From positions 59,432-123,431 of the forward strand of contig CAYZXT010000005.1 in the NCBI GenBank assembly GCA_964482515.1: DNA of 64,000 bases. Reading direction: 5' to 3'. This DNA comes from CAYZXT01 sp964482515. GTDB lineage: Bacteria > Elusimicrobiota > Elusimicrobia > FEN-1173. Below, piece after piece: positions 26,238-35,270 of the stretch (position 1 is its first letter; the number at the start of each line of letters is the position of its first letter). The translations under genes and the position numbers were made by a program. Under the pieces are notes generated by a model, which had not been told where the DNA came from, ran no database searches, and was given only the letters and a program-made list of their open reading frames with translations.

Positions 26238-28997
26238 ATGGAACTCGCTTCAGTCTATTCCCCTGAAACCACCGAAAGCAAGCGGTACGAAGTCTGGAAC
26301 AAAGCCGGCCTTTTCGGCTCAAAACCCGACCCGGCCAAAAAACCCTTCACCATCGTCATTCCTCCCCCCAACGTGACGGGGTCCCTCCACATGGGACACG
26401 CCCTGAACAGCACGCTACAGGACATGCTCATCCGCTGGCACAAGATGAGCGGCTTCAACACCCTTTGGCTGCCGGGCACGGACCACGGCGGCATCGCCAC
26501 GCAGAACGTCGTGGAAAAACAGCTCAAGGCCGGCGGCAAATCCCGCCATGACCTGGGCCGGGACAAGTTTTTGGAACGCATGTGGGAATGGCGAAAAGAA
26601 TCGGGCGATACGATTCTGATGCAGCTGCGCCGGCTCGGCGCTTCCTGCGACTGGACGCGTACGCGCTTCACCATGGACGAAGCCAGCTCCAAGGCGGTGA
26701 CCCACGCATTCACGGAATTCTATAAGCGGAAATTGATCTACCGCGGATTCCGGCTGGTGAACTGGTGCACGCGCTGCGGCACGAGCCTTTCCGATATCGA
26801 AGTCGAGCACCTGGACACCAAAGGCAAACTCTGGCACATCCGCTATCCGCTCAAAGACGGCTCCGGCGATCTCATCGTGGCCACCACCCGGCCGGAAACC
26901 ATGCTCGGCGACACCGGCGTGGCCGTCAATCCGGATGACGAGCGCTATAAAAATCTTATCGGCAAAACGCTGGTTCTTCCCTTGATGGACCGGGAGATTC
27001 CCATCGTGGCGGATGCGGCCGTGGATTCCAGCTTCGGCAGCGGCGCGGTCAAAGTGACGCCGTCCCACGACCAAACGGACTTCGACATCGCCCAGCGCCA
27101 CAACCTCCCCCACGAGATGGTGATCGGCTACGACGGCCGGATGACGGAGCGCGCGGGCGCCTTCGCCGGACAGAAAGTGCAGGAGGCGCGCAAGAACGTT
27201 TTGGCGGCGCTGGAGCAGGGCGGCTTTTTGATCAAGGAAGAAGACCACAAGCTCCCGGTCACGACCTGCTATCGCTGCGCCACCGCCATCGAGCCTTTGG
27301 AGTCCAGCCAGTGGTTCCTGAAGACGAAGGACCTCGCGGCGGACGCGGCCAAAGCGACCCGCGACGGCCGCGTGAAGATTTATCCGGAGTCCTGGGAAAA
27401 ACCCTACCTGCTCTGGCTCGACAACAACCGCGACTGGTGCCTTTCCCGCCAAATCTGGTGGGGCCATCAAATCCCCGTCTGGTACTGCCTCGCCTGCGGG
27501 CCGCTCAAACCCGAAGAGAAATCCGCCATCACCGCCGACCCCATGTTCAAAAACGAGGGGACGAAACTCCTTCTGCGTGAAAAAACCGGCGAGCCCATCG
27601 TCTCCGAAACGAAGCCGGACAAATGCCCGCGCTGCGGCAAGAACGAATTGGTCCAGGACCCGGACGTGCTGGACACCTGGTTCTCTTCGGGACTGTGGCC
27701 GCTGACCACCCTCGGCTGGCCCGACGCTACCGCCGACCTCAACTATTATTATCCGACCTCCGTGCTCGCCACGGGCCATGAGATCCTTTACCTCTGGGTC
27801 GCGCGCATGGTGATGATGGGCCTGGCGTTCAAAAAGGAAATCCCCTACAAACACGTTTTCATCCACGGCATCGTGCGGGACAAGCAGGGCAAAAAGATGT
27901 CCAAATCTCTGAACAACGTCATCGACCCCCTGGACGTCATGAAGAAGTACGGCACCGACGCGCTGCGGTTCGCGCTGGTGTCCCAGGCCGTGCCGGGCCG
28001 CGACATGCAGCTTTCGGACGACAGCTTCGTGGGCGCGCGAAACTTCTCCAACAAAATCTGGAACGCGACGCGGTTCGCGCTCGGCAATCTATCGGACTAC
28101 AAGCCGTCAGAAATTCCCCTGGAGAAGCGCGAACTGGCGGACCGCTGGATCATCCATCGGCTCCAGGAAACGGTCAAGGCCGCTGGCGATTTCATCGCCC
28201 AATATGACATGGCCCAGGCCGCCCGGGCCGCCTACGCTTTTTTCTGGGGAGACTTCTGCGACTGGTACATCGAGCTGGCCAAGATCCGGCTCCAGGCCGG
28301 GGCCGACAACGCCGACGCGCTGCCGGGACGCCGCGTGGCGCAGCAGACGCTCGTGGAAGTTCTCGACGGGATTTTGCGGCTGCTCCACCCCATCATGCCC
28401 TTCATTACCGAGGAACTGTGGCGGGCCCTCGGCGAAGTGACCGGCCGGCAGGGGCAAGCGCTCCTCATGGCCCAGCCTCTCCTCGCGCCCAAAAGCGCCC
28501 TGTCCGAATCAGACCGCAAGGCCATGCAGACGCTTATGGAAACCATCACCGCGATCCGCACCGTCCGGTCGGAAATGAACGTCCCCCTCGGAAAGACGAT
28601 CCCCGTGACGGCCAGCGTCCACAACGGATCCTATTCCCGGGGCCTGCTGAAAGACCAGGAGGATCCCATTAAACGGCTGGCGAAGGTTTCGGAGCTGACG
28701 GTTTTGGAAAAAGCCGCCCGCCCGCCGCAGTCAGCCACAGCCGTGGTGGCGGATTTTGAAATTTTTATACCGCTCGAGGGTCTCATTGACTTCGACAAGG
28801 AGCGCCAGCGCCTGCAAAAGGACCTGGCTTTCCTGGAGACCGACAACAACCGCCTCGAAGAGCGCCTCAACAACCCGGATTTCATCGCCCGGGCGCCGCA
28901 GGAGGAAGTGGACAAGGCCCGGCAGCGACTGCAGGAAGTGGCGCTCAAGAAGAAACGGCTTCAGGACCATCTGACCGCCCTTTCAAAATCGCATTGA
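26238..28997 (+). CDS. valS: Valyl-tRNA synthetase
   Basis: 919-residue class Ia synthetase. HIGH-type motif PPPNVTGSLHMGHAL near residue 40, the CP1 editing domain (TTRPETMLGDTGVAVNPDD; SHDQTDFDIAQRHNL), KMSKS in GKKMSKSLNNVIDP near residue 555, anticodon-binding helices, and a C-terminal coiled coil (LEKRL-type, about 850-919) typical of ValRS. Length and domain order are standard. Confidence 0.97.
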   Translation: MELASVYSPETTESKRYEVWNKAGLFGSKPDPAKKPFTIVIPPPNVTGSLHMGHALNSTLQDMLIRWHKMSGFNTLWLPGTDHGGIATQNVVEKQLKAGGKSRHDLGRDKFLERMWEWRKESGDTILMQLRRLGASCDWTRTRFTMDEASSKAVTHAFTEFYKRKLIYRGFRLVNWCTRCGTSLSDIEVEHLDTKGKLWHIRYPLKDGSGDLIVATTRPETMLGDTGVAVNPDDERYKNLIGKTLVLPLMDREIPIVADAAVDSSFGSGAVKVTPSHDQTDFDIAQRHNLPHEMVIGYDGRMTERAGAFAGQKVQEARKNVLAALEQGGFLIKEEDHKLPVTTCYRCATAIEPLESSQWFLKTKDLAADAAKATRDGRVKIYPESWEKPYLLWLDNNRDWCLSRQIWWGHQIPVWYCLACGPLKPEEKSAITADPMFKNEGTKLLLREKTGEPIVSETKPDKCPRCGKNELVQDPDVLDTWFSSGLWPLTTLGWPDATADLNYYYPTSVLATGHEILYLWVARMVMMGLAFKKEIPYKHVFIHGIVRDKQGKKMSKSLNNVIDPLDVMKKYGTDALRFALVSQAVPGRDMQLSDDSFVGARNFSNKIWNATRFALGNLSDYKPSEIPLEKRELADRWIIHRLQETVKAAGDFIAQYDMAQAARAAYAFFWGDFCDWYIELAKIRLQAGADNADALPGRRVAQQTLVEVLDGILRLLHPIMPFITEELWRALGEVTGRQGQALLMAQPLLAPKSALSESDRKAMQTLMETITAIRTVRSEMNVPLGKTIPVTASVHNGSYSRGLLKDQEDPIKRLAKVSELTVLEKAARPPQSATAVVADFEIFIPLEGLIDFDKERQRLQKDLAFLETDNNRLEERLNNPDFIARAPQEEVDKARQRLQEVALKKKRLQDHLTALSKSH

Positions 28998-29051
28998 TTT
29001 TTCAGTTAATTCTCTTTACGATTCCCGATTTTGGCTGATTTGACAAACTCC

Positions 29052-29080
29052 TTGACAACCCCGGCTATTAGAGGTATATA
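29052..29080 (+). promoter_or_regulatory. Strong promoter of the M23 peptidase-bactofilin operon
   Basis: Consensus TTGACA (29052-29057), 17-nt spacer, TATATA (29075-29080), 42 nt before the ATG. A second TTGACA lies at 29040-29045. Confidence 0.8.
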
Positions 29081-29122
29081 ACGGCAAGTCATCAATTCGC
29101 ACCGTGTTTTGGAGGTTTCACA

Positions 29123-30070
29123 ATGCAGCACCCATGGCACAGCCTGCGCAAGGACCTCGCGCGGCGCCTGACTATTATGGTGATCCCCCATGGGACCGCC
29201 CGCCCGCACCAAATCACCTTCTCCCTCACCTTTATAGGGTTTATGTTCGTGTGCTGGACCGGCTTGACCGCCTGGGCCAGCTACATGGCCTCCGAGCAGT
29301 TCGACTATTGGCGCGTCAAAGCCAACGCCCATTTGACCCATATCAAGATGGAATATTTCGCCAACGAACTCCGGCAGGCGCGGGAGATGTTGGACGAAGT
29401 GAAAGACGCGGACAACCAGCTCCGCTCGTTGATCGCCCTCGGCAGCCGCGACGCCATCATCCAGAGCGACGCCAACCCTCTGCAGCGAGGAAAAGGCGGT
29501 CCCACCATCGCCGAGCAAACCGAATTTCAGAGCCTGCTGGAAGGCCGCGTGACGGACATGTCCCTGAAAGACGTCTCCCGGCAAATCAGCATGCTGCGTT
29601 CCGAAGCCAAGCACCGGCTGGACAGCTTCCAGGACATTAAAACCCAGATCGACCTGCAGCGCCGCATTTTCCGCGCCACGCCCATGGGCTGGCCGGTCAA
29701 CGGGTACATCACCTCCCGCTACGGCGACCGGGAATCCCCCATCAACGGACTCGAAGAATACCACACCGGGATGGACATCGCCGTCCCTCCGGGAACCCCG
29801 GTGCGCGCGACGGCGGACGGCGTCGTGCAGCTGGCCGGATGGGCCGGCGGCTACGGCAAGGTCGTGCAGATCAACCACTCCTTTGGATACGCAACGCGCT
29901 ACGGACATAACCGGCAGCTCTTGGTGAAACCAGGCGACCACATCAAACGAGGACAGATCGTTGCCCTGGCCGGCTCCACCGGAAACGCCACGGGCCCCCA
30001 TTGCCATTACGAGGTCTGGCACCACGGACGATGCGTCAACCCGAAACGTTTCATGAAAAAAGAGGGGTAG
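29123..30070 (+). CDS. Membrane-anchored M23 (LytM) peptidoglycan endopeptidase
   Basis: 315 residues: short basic N-terminus, one membrane helix (ITFSLTFIGFMFVCWTGLTAWA), a coiled coil (about 75-190), and a C-terminal M23 domain with both zinc motifs intact (HTGMD and HCH in GPHCHYEVWHHG). It cuts peptide cross-links of the wall. GGAGG precedes the ATG. The bactofilin gene follows 8 nt later; M23 peptidase-bactofilin pairs are known to act together in cell-shape control. Confidence 0.93.
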   Translation: MQHPWHSLRKDLARRLTIMVIPHGTARPHQITFSLTFIGFMFVCWTGLTAWASYMASEQFDYWRVKANAHLTHIKMEYFANELRQAREMLDEVKDADNQLRSLIALGSRDAIIQSDANPLQRGKGGPTIAEQTEFQSLLEGRVTDMSLKDVSRQISMLRSEAKHRLDSFQDIKTQIDLQRRIFRATPMGWPVNGYITSRYGDRESPINGLEEYHTGMDIAVPPGTPVRATADGVVQLAGWAGGYGKVVQINHSFGYATRYGHNRQLLVKPGDHIKRGQIVALAGSTGNATGPHCHYEVWHHGRCVNPKRFMKKEG

Positions 30071-30078
30071 GAGGATCG

Positions 30079-30483
30079 ATGTTCGGCAAAATGAAAGAAC
30101 TAGACGGGCGTATGGAAACCATCGTGGGAGCCGAGTCCCATTTCCAGGGAACCATTCGATCAAAAGGGTCCATCCGGATTGACGGGCGGGTGGAAGGCGG
30201 CGTGTCTGCCGATTCCGTTTATGTGGGAGAAGGCGGGGAAATCCAGGGCGACATCACGGCGAAGACCATCATCGTCGGCGGCAAAGTCACGGGCAACATC
30301 ATCGCCTCCTCCACTTTGGAGCTCCAGCTCAAATGCCAGGTTTACGGCGACCTCCGGACGGCGCAGCTCATCATCTCCGAAGGGGCCGTGTTCGAAGGGA
30401 ATTGCGTGATGACAACGGAAAAGACCAAGGTCATCGAAGTCGACCAGGTGATCTCCAAGAGCACGTCCGTCGCGCGCAGCTAG
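30079..30483 (+). CDS. Bactofilin
   Basis: 134 residues that are essentially one DUF583 beta-helix (SHFQGTIRSKGSIRIDGRVEGGV; VGGKVTGNIIASSTLELQ), with polar tails. Bactofilins polymerise without nucleotide into membrane-associated filaments and localise wall enzymes. ATG at 30079 chosen because TAGGAGG lies just upstream; longer readings overlap the M23 gene. Second gene of a two-gene operon closed by the terminator at 30506. Confidence 0.93.
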   Translation: MFGKMKELDGRMETIVGAESHFQGTIRSKGSIRIDGRVEGGVSADSVYVGEGGEIQGDITAKTIIVGGKVTGNIIASSTLELQLKCQVYGDLRTAQLIISEGAVFEGNCVMTTEKTKVIEVDQVISKSTSVARS

Positions 30484-30505
30484 AAGTTCCGTTCCGTTTT
30501 ATCCG

Positions 30506-30536
30506 AAAACCGCGTCCGGTCCCGGGCGCGGTTTTT
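30506..30536 (+). terminator. Rho-independent terminator after the bactofilin gene
   Basis: 9-bp stem AAAACCGCG/CGCGGTTTT with a GC-rich loop and a T5 tail, 22 nt after the bactofilin stop. Confidence 0.9.
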
Positions 30537-30606
30537 CATATCCAGCCGATTCTCAATTTTTGATAGACTGTGCTGGCTGTCATCCTGAGCAAGAGGGTTC
30601 ACTCTT

Positions 30607-31335
30607 ATGATGAAGTGGCTGCGCAAGCATCGCTACACGATTTTCCTCATCACCATCGGCGGGTTCCTGATCGGGTCATTCATGGGGTTCGGAAGCTATT
30701 TCTTCTCCCAGTCCCCCTACGACGCGGCGATCACCGTGAACGGTGAAAAAATTTCCTACAAGCGCTACCAAAACCGCTACCGCCAATACCTCCAGCAGGT
30801 CCAGGAACAAAAGATCACCCTCGACCAGGAAAAGGCGAAGGCCCTCCGGCAGCAGGTCGTGCAGGATCTGGTGCGGGAAGTGGTGTTCCTGAAAGAGGCG
30901 GAGAAGTACGGGATCATGGTGACGGACAACGAATTGGCCGCCTATATCCAGGGGGCCAAGGCGTTCCAGAAGGACGGCCAGTTCGACCAGGCCACCTATT
31001 TCCAGGTCGTGTCCCAGGTCCTGCGCACGCCGCCGGACGAGTTCGAGGACGACCGCCGCCGCGAAATCAAAATCCAGAAGATGCAGGCGCTCATGGCGTC
31101 GACGATCAAGCTGAGCGATCTGGAATACAACTGGGGCCTGCAAAAAGCCATGGCCACGGCCCCTTCGGAAAAAGACCGGAAGGCCCTCATGGAAAAACCG
31201 AACGAATTTAAGGAACAGCTAAGGCAGGAACAGATTACGAACGCGTTTCAGCATTGGCTTACGAAGGTGAACAGCGAACTGAAAGTGGAAGTTTTCTTGG
31301 ACCGTTTCGAAGGAAAAGAATCTAGAGAGGGATAA
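30607..31335 (+). CDS. SurA_N/PpiD-like membrane-anchored chaperone without PPIase domain
   Basis: 242 residues: an N-terminal membrane helix (YTIFLITIGGFLIGSFMGFG), then DAAITVNGEKISYKRYQNRYRQ, the hallmark of SurA_N/PpiD proteins, and a helical body to the end. The parvulin isomerase domain of PpiD is absent; 242 residues is less than half of PpiD. A periplasmic folding chaperone for outer-membrane clients is the likely role. Its 3' end overlaps the convergent maf gene by 14 nt. Confidence 0.8.
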   Translation: MMKWLRKHRYTIFLITIGGFLIGSFMGFGSYFFSQSPYDAAITVNGEKISYKRYQNRYRQYLQQVQEQKITLDQEKAKALRQQVVQDLVREVVFLKEAEKYGIMVTDNELAAYIQGAKAFQKDGQFDQATYFQVVSQVLRTPPDEFEDDRRREIKIQKMQALMASTIKLSDLEYNWGLQKAMATAPSEKDRKALMEKPNEFKEQLRQEQITNAFQHWLTKVNSELKVEVFLDRFEGKESREG

Positions 31336-31921
31336 AACCCGCGCGGCGCGCCTTGGCAAGCAACAGGCGGACGCCGCGCCGCGGAAGTCCCACCACGTTG
31401 TCGTAATCCCCCCGCAGCCCCACCACGAACCGCCCTCTTCGATGCTGCGCCGCGTAGGCGCCGGCTTTATCGTGGTTCCGTTGAGACCACAGTTTCAATT
31501 CCGCCCCGGTGAACGTCCGCATCTTCACCTGCGTCATCCAGGCGACGGACCATTCCTTCATTTCCGGCGAAGCCACCAGCGTCAGCCCCGTGTATACGCG
31601 GTGCCACTTTCCCGCCAGCGACCGCAGCATGCGCTCCGCGTCTTTCACGGACGCGGGCTTATTGTAAATCCGGCCGTCCAGATACACCGTCGTGTCCGCT
31701 CCCAATACCAGGGCGTTGGGGATGCGGCGCGCCACCTCCCGGGCCTTCATGCGCGCCAGCCTGACGACGAAATCCCTTGGATGAGCGGTCCCCAGGCGCT
31801 CCGGCTCATGGACGCGGCTGGGCCGCACCCGGACCGGCCAGGGGAAACCCCGCATGATCTGGCGGCGGCGCGGCGAGGCCGAGGCGAGGACCAGTTTTCG
31901 ATAGGCTTTTGATTTTTTCAT
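31322..31921 (-). CDS. maf: Maf-type nucleoside triphosphate pyrophosphatase
   Basis: 199 residues. LVLASASPRRRQIM is the family N-terminal loop; LGADTTVYLDGRIYNKP holds the catalytic Asp; and AGAYAAQHR with DNVVGLP closes the active site. Maf proteins hydrolyse non-canonical or selected NTPs in nucleotide housekeeping. Last gene of the leftward run from pal (40430). Confidence 0.93.
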   Translation of the reverse strand: MKKSKAYRKLVLASASPRRRQIMRGFPWPVRVRPSRVHEPERLGTAHPRDFVVRLARMKAREVARRIPNALVLGADTTVYLDGRIYNKPASVKDAERMLRSLAGKWHRVYTGLTLVASPEMKEWSVAWMTQVKMRTFTGAELKLWSQRNHDKAGAYAAQHRRGRFVVGLRGDYDNVVGLPRRGVRLLLAKARRAGFIPL

Positions 31922-31955
31922 CGAAGAGACTTCGGCGGCGAGGGAAAGAGGGCCG

Positions 31956-32276
31956 TCAGGGCTTCAGCGAATCGTCGATCCAGCGCAGGTAGTCTCGCTC
32001 GCCGGAAACGATGGGGACGGCGATGATTTCCGGGACCGCGTAGGAATGCAGCGCCCGCACGCGCTTGGCTAAAACCGGGAACTTGGAGCGCTGGGTCTTG
32101 ATCATTAACATTTCTTCCCGGGAGGATTCCACTTTCCCCTCCCAACGATAATGCGAGGCGATCCCGCCCAGCACGCTGACGCAGGCCGCCAGCTTTTCCT
32201 TCACCAGCGCCTCGGCGATCTTCTTTCCTTCCCGCGCCGACGAAACGGTCACAAACACAACGACATAGGGACTCAC
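31956..32276 (-). CDS. cutA: CutA-type trimeric protein
   Basis: 106 residues with the CutA ferredoxin-like fold: VVVFVTVSSAREGKKIAEALVKEKLAACVSV (in two parts), HYRWEGKVESSREEMLMIKT, and VPEIIAVPIVSGERDYLRWI. Linked to divalent-cation tolerance in E. coli; the true role is unclear across bacteria. GTG start overlaps the stop of the HD-GYP gene by 4 nt. Confidence 0.95.
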   Translation of the reverse strand: MSPYVVVFVTVSSAREGKKIAEALVKEKLAACVSVLGGIASHYRWEGKVESSREEMLMIKTQRSKFPVLAKRVRALHSYAVPEIIAVPIVSGERDYLRWIDDSLKP

Positions 32277-33967
32277 CGCACCAGCCCTTTAAATTTCCCT
32301 TTGCGATAGGCGCGGATGAAGGCCTCCACGCAGCCCGGATCGAACTGCACGCCGGCGCAGGACGCGAGCTCCTTGAGCGCAACGTCGTCTGGCATGGCCT
32401 TCCGGTAGGGGCGGTCCGTGGTCATGGCCTCGAAGGTCGTGGCCACGCCGAGGATCCGCGCGCCAAGGGGAATCGCCTCGCCCGAGATCCGGTCCGGATA
32501 TCCCTGTCCGTCCCACCGCTCGTTGGCGTGACGAATCATGGGGACGGCGCCGCGCAGCTGGCGGATGGGCCCGAGAATCTCGGCGCCCACCATGGGGACG
32601 CGCATGATGACTTTGAATTCCTCTTCGGTCAGCCGTTCCTGTTTGTTTAAAATCTCGTCCGGGACGGCGATCTTCCCCACATCGTGCAGCAGCGCCGCCA
32701 TCTCGATTTCCCAGACGTCCCGCGCGGGCAGCTTCATCTCCTCGGCCAGGACCATGGCGAATTTGCGGATGCGCTCCGAGCGGCCGCGGATGCTGGCGTC
32801 CTTGGCTTCGATGGCGTCGGCCAGCGCGCGCAGGGTCGCCACGAAAAGCTCGTTCACGTCACGATAAAGCTGGGCCTTTTGGATGGCCACCGCGCCGTAG
32901 GAGGCGAGCGTGGCCAGCAGCTGGGCGTCCGACGGGGAGAACTCCGCGCCGTCTTTCTTGTTGATGGCTTCGGCCACGCCGATCAGGCGCCCTTCCGTTT
33001 TCATCGGCACCGCCAGGATGGTTTTCGTGGTGAAACCCGAGCTCTTGTCCGCGCGCTGGGAAAAACGCTCGTCCTTCGACACGTCGGGGATCAGAAGCGA
33101 CTCGCCGTGGTCCGCGACCCACCCGGCGATGCCTTCGCCTTTTTTCAGATAGATCCGTTTGATTTCGTCCTTCTTCGTCCCGGTGGCGGCCGCGAAATAA
33201 AGCTGACCCAGCTCGTCGTCCATCAAGAGGATGCTGCTGCCTTCCGCGCCGATGAGCTGCATCGCCATGTTCATCAAATTGTCCAAGACCACGTCCAGCG
33301 CCAGGCTCGAGTTCACCATCTCCAGCGACTTCAACAAAACGCTCAACTGCCGGATCTGCTGTTCGGATTCCTGCCGGAGGCGGTGCGCTTCCAGCACGAG
33401 GCTGATCTGGTTCGAGAGCGCGGAGGCGAGGCTGAGGTCTTCCTGGTTGAAGACGCCGCCCGCAGGCTGTTTGTTGATCAGTTCCAGCACGCCCAGGCGG
33501 TGGTCGTCGATCTGGAGAGGGACGGCGATCAGGTTCTCGATGGGATAGCTGACTTTGTCGGCGATGTCCTTCCGGAAAAGAGGGTTCTTGGAAACGTCCT
33601 GGACCAGTTGCGGTTCGCCCGACGTGAAGGCCTGGCCGACGACGCCTTCCTTGAAGTTCAGGCGCACATGTTTGAGGATACTTTCCCGTTGCGACGCCTC
33701 CTGCTGAGGCGAACGGCTCCAATGGACGGAGACGAACTTGAATTCCGCCGCGGCTTCGTCCGCCAGAGCGATGACGCCGGCGTCGGCACTGGACAGTTCC
33801 ACCGCTTTTTTCAACAGCTTGTCCAGGACCTGCTGGAAATCCCCCAAGTCGCGAACGACCTCGCTGATCTGCTGGAGGGCCGAGGCCCGGTGCTCGAGAG
33901 AGCGGATGGCGGAGAAAAGGAAATCGCTGGTGGGAACGACCGGGCCGCCGGGTGCGGGAGACGTCAT
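32273..33967 (-). CDS. GAF-GAF-HD-GYP signalling protein, non-canonical HD-GYP
   Basis: 564 residues: two GAF sensory domains (about 30-180 and 210-370) and a C-terminal HD-GYP domain (HDVGKIAVPDEILNKQERLT; WDGQGYP; TTDRPYRKAM). HD-GYP proteins hydrolyse cyclic di-GMP. Here the His usually in HPxxG is Val (RVPMVG), the usual HHE pair before WDG reads ANE, and the metal Asp of VADxFDAMT is Thr (VATTFEAMT). HD and GYP remain. Activity may be weakened or changed. ATG at 33967 overlaps the glycosylase stop by 4 nt. Confidence 0.88.
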   Translation of the reverse strand: MTSPAPGGPVVPTSDFLFSAIRSLEHRASALQQISEVVRDLGDFQQVLDKLLKKAVELSSADAGVIALADEAAAEFKFVSVHWSRSPQQEASQRESILKHVRLNFKEGVVGQAFTSGEPQLVQDVSKNPLFRKDIADKVSYPIENLIAVPLQIDDHRLGVLELINKQPAGGVFNQEDLSLASALSNQISLVLEAHRLRQESEQQIRQLSVLLKSLEMVNSSLALDVVLDNLMNMAMQLIGAEGSSILLMDDELGQLYFAAATGTKKDEIKRIYLKKGEGIAGWVADHGESLLIPDVSKDERFSQRADKSSGFTTKTILAVPMKTEGRLIGVAEAINKKDGAEFSPSDAQLLATLASYGAVAIQKAQLYRDVNELFVATLRALADAIEAKDASIRGRSERIRKFAMVLAEEMKLPARDVWEIEMAALLHDVGKIAVPDEILNKQERLTEEEFKVIMRVPMVGAEILGPIRQLRGAVPMIRHANERWDGQGYPDRISGEAIPLGARILGVATTFEAMTTDRPYRKAMPDDVALKELASCAGVQFDPGCVEAFIRAYRKGKFKGLVR

Positions 33968-34740
33968 GATGTCTTCCCTCGCCCGCGGCCGCATCGGCTG
34001 GACAGCGCACCATCCGACAAGCTGGTGCCACACCTAGCGGCGAGGGGACATGAGGGACAGAGGGGCTCGGGGCGGCAGAATTCCTTGCCGAGGGCGACCA
34101 GCAAGGCGTGATATTCACGATACAAAGGAAGGGAAGGGCGTAGTCGCGTCATGAAGTACCGTTGCACCTCGTCGTAGTCCTGCGTTGAAAATATTCCCAG
34201 CCGCCGGCCGATGCGCCGGGTGTAGGCGTCCACCACGAAGACCGGGTGGCGGCCCGCGTAGAGCAGAATCGAATCCGCCGTTTCCGGACCCACGCCGTTC
34301 AAGGCCAAAAGCTGCGGCCTGACCGTCTCCGTTGGACGGTCCAAAAACCGGTCAAGCCGGCCGCCCCAATGCACCGAGAGGAACCGCGCCAAATTCTTCA
34401 GCCGTCGCGCCTTCTGCCGGAAATACCCGGAGGAGCGGATCAACTTGTAGAGCTTCGGCAGCGGCATCCGCCCGATCGCTCCCACCGACAGCGCCTTGGC
34501 CGAATGCAATCGTTCCAACGCGCGCGCCACGTTGGTCCAGGCCGTGTTCTGCGTCAGGATGGCGCCGACGGCCACTTCGAATTGTTGCGCCGGAGAAAGG
34601 CCCTCGCGCGTGAAGCGCCTCGAATACACCGGCGCTTTTTCGCCGGGGTTCGTCACCGGCCACCAACCCTGCGGGCCGAAATGCCTCAATAAACCTTCAA
34701 AGACCTGCGCGGCCGCATCGGGCCGGGAGCGCGTTCCCAC
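33964..34740 (-). CDS. Endonuclease III-like DNA glycosylase, MagIII type
   Basis: 258 residues. HhH-GPD fold with AILTQNTAWTNVARAL, hairpin LNGVGPETADSILLYA and the catalytic Asp in VVDAYTRRIG. The Nth catalytic Lys position reads Glu (GPETAD), as in monofunctional 3-methyladenine glycosylases of the MagIII group, so base excision without beta-lyase activity is inferred. A C-terminal cluster CX5CX2CX5C (CRPEPLCPSCPLAARC) probably holds 4Fe-4S. GTG start. Confidence 0.88.
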   Translation of the reverse strand: MGTRSRPDAAAQVFEGLLRHFGPQGWWPVTNPGEKAPVYSRRFTREGLSPAQQFEVAVGAILTQNTAWTNVARALERLHSAKALSVGAIGRMPLPKLYKLIRSSGYFRQKARRLKNLARFLSVHWGGRLDRFLDRPTETVRPQLLALNGVGPETADSILLYAGRHPVFVVDAYTRRIGRRLGIFSTQDYDEVQRYFMTRLRPSLPLYREYHALLVALGKEFCRPEPLCPSCPLAARCGTSLSDGALSSRCGRGRGKTS

Positions 34741-34745
34741 GAAAC

Positions 34746-35270
34746 CTAAACGCCCGAAAGGATCTTCGCCTGCCGGGCTTTCTCCATGTAGGCCAAATAG
34801 TTTTTCGCGTTCTGCCGGATATGTTCGATCTCTTCCGGTTTCAGGGCCCGGACCATGCGCGCTGGCATGCCGAGGGCGAGTTGCCCCTTGAGGACGCGGG
34901 TGTTCGGCGACACCAGCGCGCCGGCGCCGATCATGGAACCGTCTTCCACGATCACGTTGTTGAGAAGGATCGATCCCATGCCGATGAGGCAGTGGTTCCC
35001 GACGCGGCAGCCGTGCAGCACGGCGGAATGTCCCACGGAGATGCCTTTGCCGAGGACGGTAGGCGATCCCTGGTCCGTGTGGACCACGACGCCGTCCTGG
35101 ATGTTGGTCCCCTCTCCGATGACGATCTCTTCGATATCGCCGCGGAGCACCGCGTGCGGCCAGACGGACGCGCTGGGTCCGATCTTGACGCGGCCGATGA
35201 CCACGGCCGTTTCATGGACGAAGGCCGTCGGATGGATGTCGGGCCGCGCGCCGTCCTGTTCAACGATCAT
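34746..35270 (-). CDS. Gamma-class carbonic anhydrase-like hexapeptide protein
   Basis: 174-residue left-handed beta-helix with the gamma-CA signature: SVWPHAVLRGDIEEIVIGE, TNIQDGVVVHTD, VGHSAVLHGCRVG, IGMGSILLNNVIVEDG. The zinc His residues of VVVHTD and GHSAVLHG are present. YrdA/PaaY-type proteins share this core and often have unknown roles. Its ATG overlaps the argF stop by 4 nt. Confidence 0.92.
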   Translation of the reverse strand: MIVEQDGARPDIHPTAFVHETAVVIGRVKIGPSASVWPHAVLRGDIEEIVIGEGTNIQDGVVVHTDQGSPTVLGKGISVGHSAVLHGCRVGNHCLIGMGSILLNNVIVEDGSMIGAGALVSPNTRVLKGQLALGMPARMVRALKPEEIEHIRQNAKNYLAYMEKARQAKILSGV

